From Bacillota bacterium (GTDB lineage Bacteria > Bacillota_A > Clostridia > Peptostreptococcales > Anaerovoracaceae), in the NCBI GenBank assembly GCA_017438085.1, contig JAFRWH010000159.1, positions 1 through 7,416 on the forward strand: a DNA stretch of 7,416 nucleotides, read 5' to 3'. Of this stretch, positions 7,057 through 7,416 are shown one piece after another. The number at the start of each line of letters is the position of its first letter. The stretch's first letter is position 1. Made by a program: the position numbers and the translations under genes. The notes below the pieces were generated by a model, which worked only from the letters and a program-made list of their open reading frames with translations, was not told the origin of the DNA and did not search any database.

Positions 7057-7212
7057 TCATATATTATAAACTATTTCTTGTTCAAGTCGAGTGAAAGACG
7101 CCATTCCAGAAGTTGGGCCGAAATAGGCTCTTACTACCTTACTACCATTCATACCTGTTATAAAGATTGACAATAGAAAACGAAAAAAGCGGTCCCCGCT
7201 AAACCGACACAT
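7057..7212 (-). CDS. Possible small protein of 51 residues (or 31 from an internal ATG)
   Basis: A minus-strand frame runs from ATG at 7212 to TGA at 7057-7059; a second ATG at 7152 would give 31 residues (MNGSKVVRAYFGPTSG...RLEQEIVYNI). The later part reads like ordinary protein sequence with mixed residues and few rare codons. No convincing ribosome site lies before either ATG, and the proposed promoter of the downstream TPR-like gene lies inside its 3' end. It could be the tail of a lost gene. I do not recognise it. Confidence 0.2.
   Translation of the reverse strand: MCRFSGDRFFRFLLSIFITGMNGSKVVRAYFGPTSGMASFTRLEQEIVYNI
7063..7090 (-). promoter_or_regulatory. Candidate promoter of the minus-strand accessory block
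   Basis: On the minus strand, TCGACT (7090-7085), a 16-base spacer and a perfect TATAAT (7068-7063) predict a start near 7056, about 38 bases before the ATG at 7018. The -35 box matches consensus at four of six positions. No other promoter is evident before the helicase remnants, so this one probably serves the whole block down to the terminator at 5185-5223. Confidence 0.5.
7183..7200 (-). terminator. Short hairpin plus T-run, weak minus-strand terminator candidate
   Basis: On the minus strand, AGCGG-GGA-CCGCT is followed by five more T residues. The stem is only five pairs with a three-base loop, and no minus-strand gene upstream is known, so its role is uncertain. Confidence 0.25.
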
Positions 7213-7240
7213 AGCGAATCATTTATATGTTTGGTTATTA

Positions 7241-7269
7241 TTGTATTAGTCATTGTATTGTGGTATAAT
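7241..7269 (+). promoter_or_regulatory. Extended -10 promoter of the right-edge gene
   Basis: TGGTATAAT gives a perfect TATAAT (7264-7269) preceded by a TGn extension. Seventeen bases upstream is a poor -35 box, TTGTAT (7241-7246). Extended -10 promoters tolerate a weak -35. The predicted start near 7276 lies about 74 bases before the ATG at 7350. Confidence 0.55.
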
Positions 7270-7279
7270 TTAATGTTAG

Positions 7280-7298
7280 TGAATGATTTATTCATTCA
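7280..7298. promoter_or_regulatory. Operator-like palindrome at the transcription start
   Basis: TGAATGA (7280-7286), TTTAT and TCATTCA (7292-7298) form a perfect 7-base inverted repeat just after the predicted start of the right-edge transcript. Its size and place suit a dimeric repressor site. This is inference from position and symmetry only. Confidence 0.35.
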
Positions 7299-7349
7299 TT
7301 TACTCATAGGTTATTTGATTTTAAAGAAAACAAGAGGTATTTAGCGATT

Positions 7350-7416
7350 ATGAAGTGTAATTTGAAGTGGACCAATATTTATAGCAATGAGACTGGTTAT
7401 GTTGGAAAAGTTTCCA
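7350..7416 (+). CDS. Unrecognised protein, first 22 residues, cut by window end
   Basis: ATG at 7350 opens a frame that runs to the window edge, reading MKCNLKWTNIYSNETGYVGK and on. AAGAGGT at 7332-7338 is a plausible ribosome site, though about 11 bases away, which is slightly long. A promoter and a palindrome lie upstream, which supports a real gene. It is divergent from the accessory block on the minus strand. Too little is present to assign a family or length. Confidence 0.5.
   Translation, partial: MKCNLKWTNIYSNETGYVGKVS

Noticed and set aside
7131..7146. Eight-base tandem repeat TTACTACC x2
   Set aside because: It is short and lies inside the possible small reading frame; nothing links it to a regulator or an end of a mobile element.

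Overview
The window looks like a chromosomal segment from a Bacillota bacterium, probably a Clostridia-type anaerobe. The reasons are purine-rich GGAGG-type ribosome sites, sigma-A-like promoters, intrinsic terminators, a UPF0182 membrane protein next to a zinc-ribbon/one-span membrane protein, and a tRNA-Lys with an encoded CCA end. The genus cannot be fixed from the sequence. The left part (1-4745) is richer in G+C; the part right of the tRNA (about 5100-7416) is visibly AT-richer and carries phage-like and defence-like gene remnants.

Left block, minus strand: a probable two-gene operon read right to left. It starts at a promoter near 4783-4811. The first gene encodes a 1163-residue protein: N-terminal zinc ribbon, about 900 cytoplasmic residues rich in Ala/Glu/Lys with an internally duplicated coiled coil, one membrane span, and an extracytoplasmic tail of about 213 residues. 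After 38 bases comes a UPF0182 (COG1615) polytopic membrane protein, whose first 405 residues are in the window; its C-terminal part lies left of position 1. Both are envelope proteins and may work together, but the sequence does not show how.

Middle: diverging from that operon, a plus-strand promoter (TTGACA, 17-base spacer, TAATAT) drives a single tRNA-Lys (anticodon CTT) at 4967-5042, closed by a strong intrinsic terminator. Just after it lies an exact tandem 12-base repeat, of the kind expected for integrase arm sites beside a tRNA attachment site.

Right block, minus strand from about 7056 to a terminator at 5185-5223: a string of eroded accessory genes. In transcription order these are a small one-span protein with a TPR-like segment, a 90-codon piece of a phage G39P-like helicase-loader gene, and a PLD-nuclease/superfamily-2 helicase gene that keeps its N and C termini but has lost its centre, including the whole ATP-binding lobe. 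At the right edge a divergent plus-strand promoter with an operator-like palindrome leads into an unrecognised gene cut by the window end. The simplest reading is a tRNA-Lys genomic island shrunk by several deletions. No intact integrase, transposase, CRISPR array or complete new system is visible.
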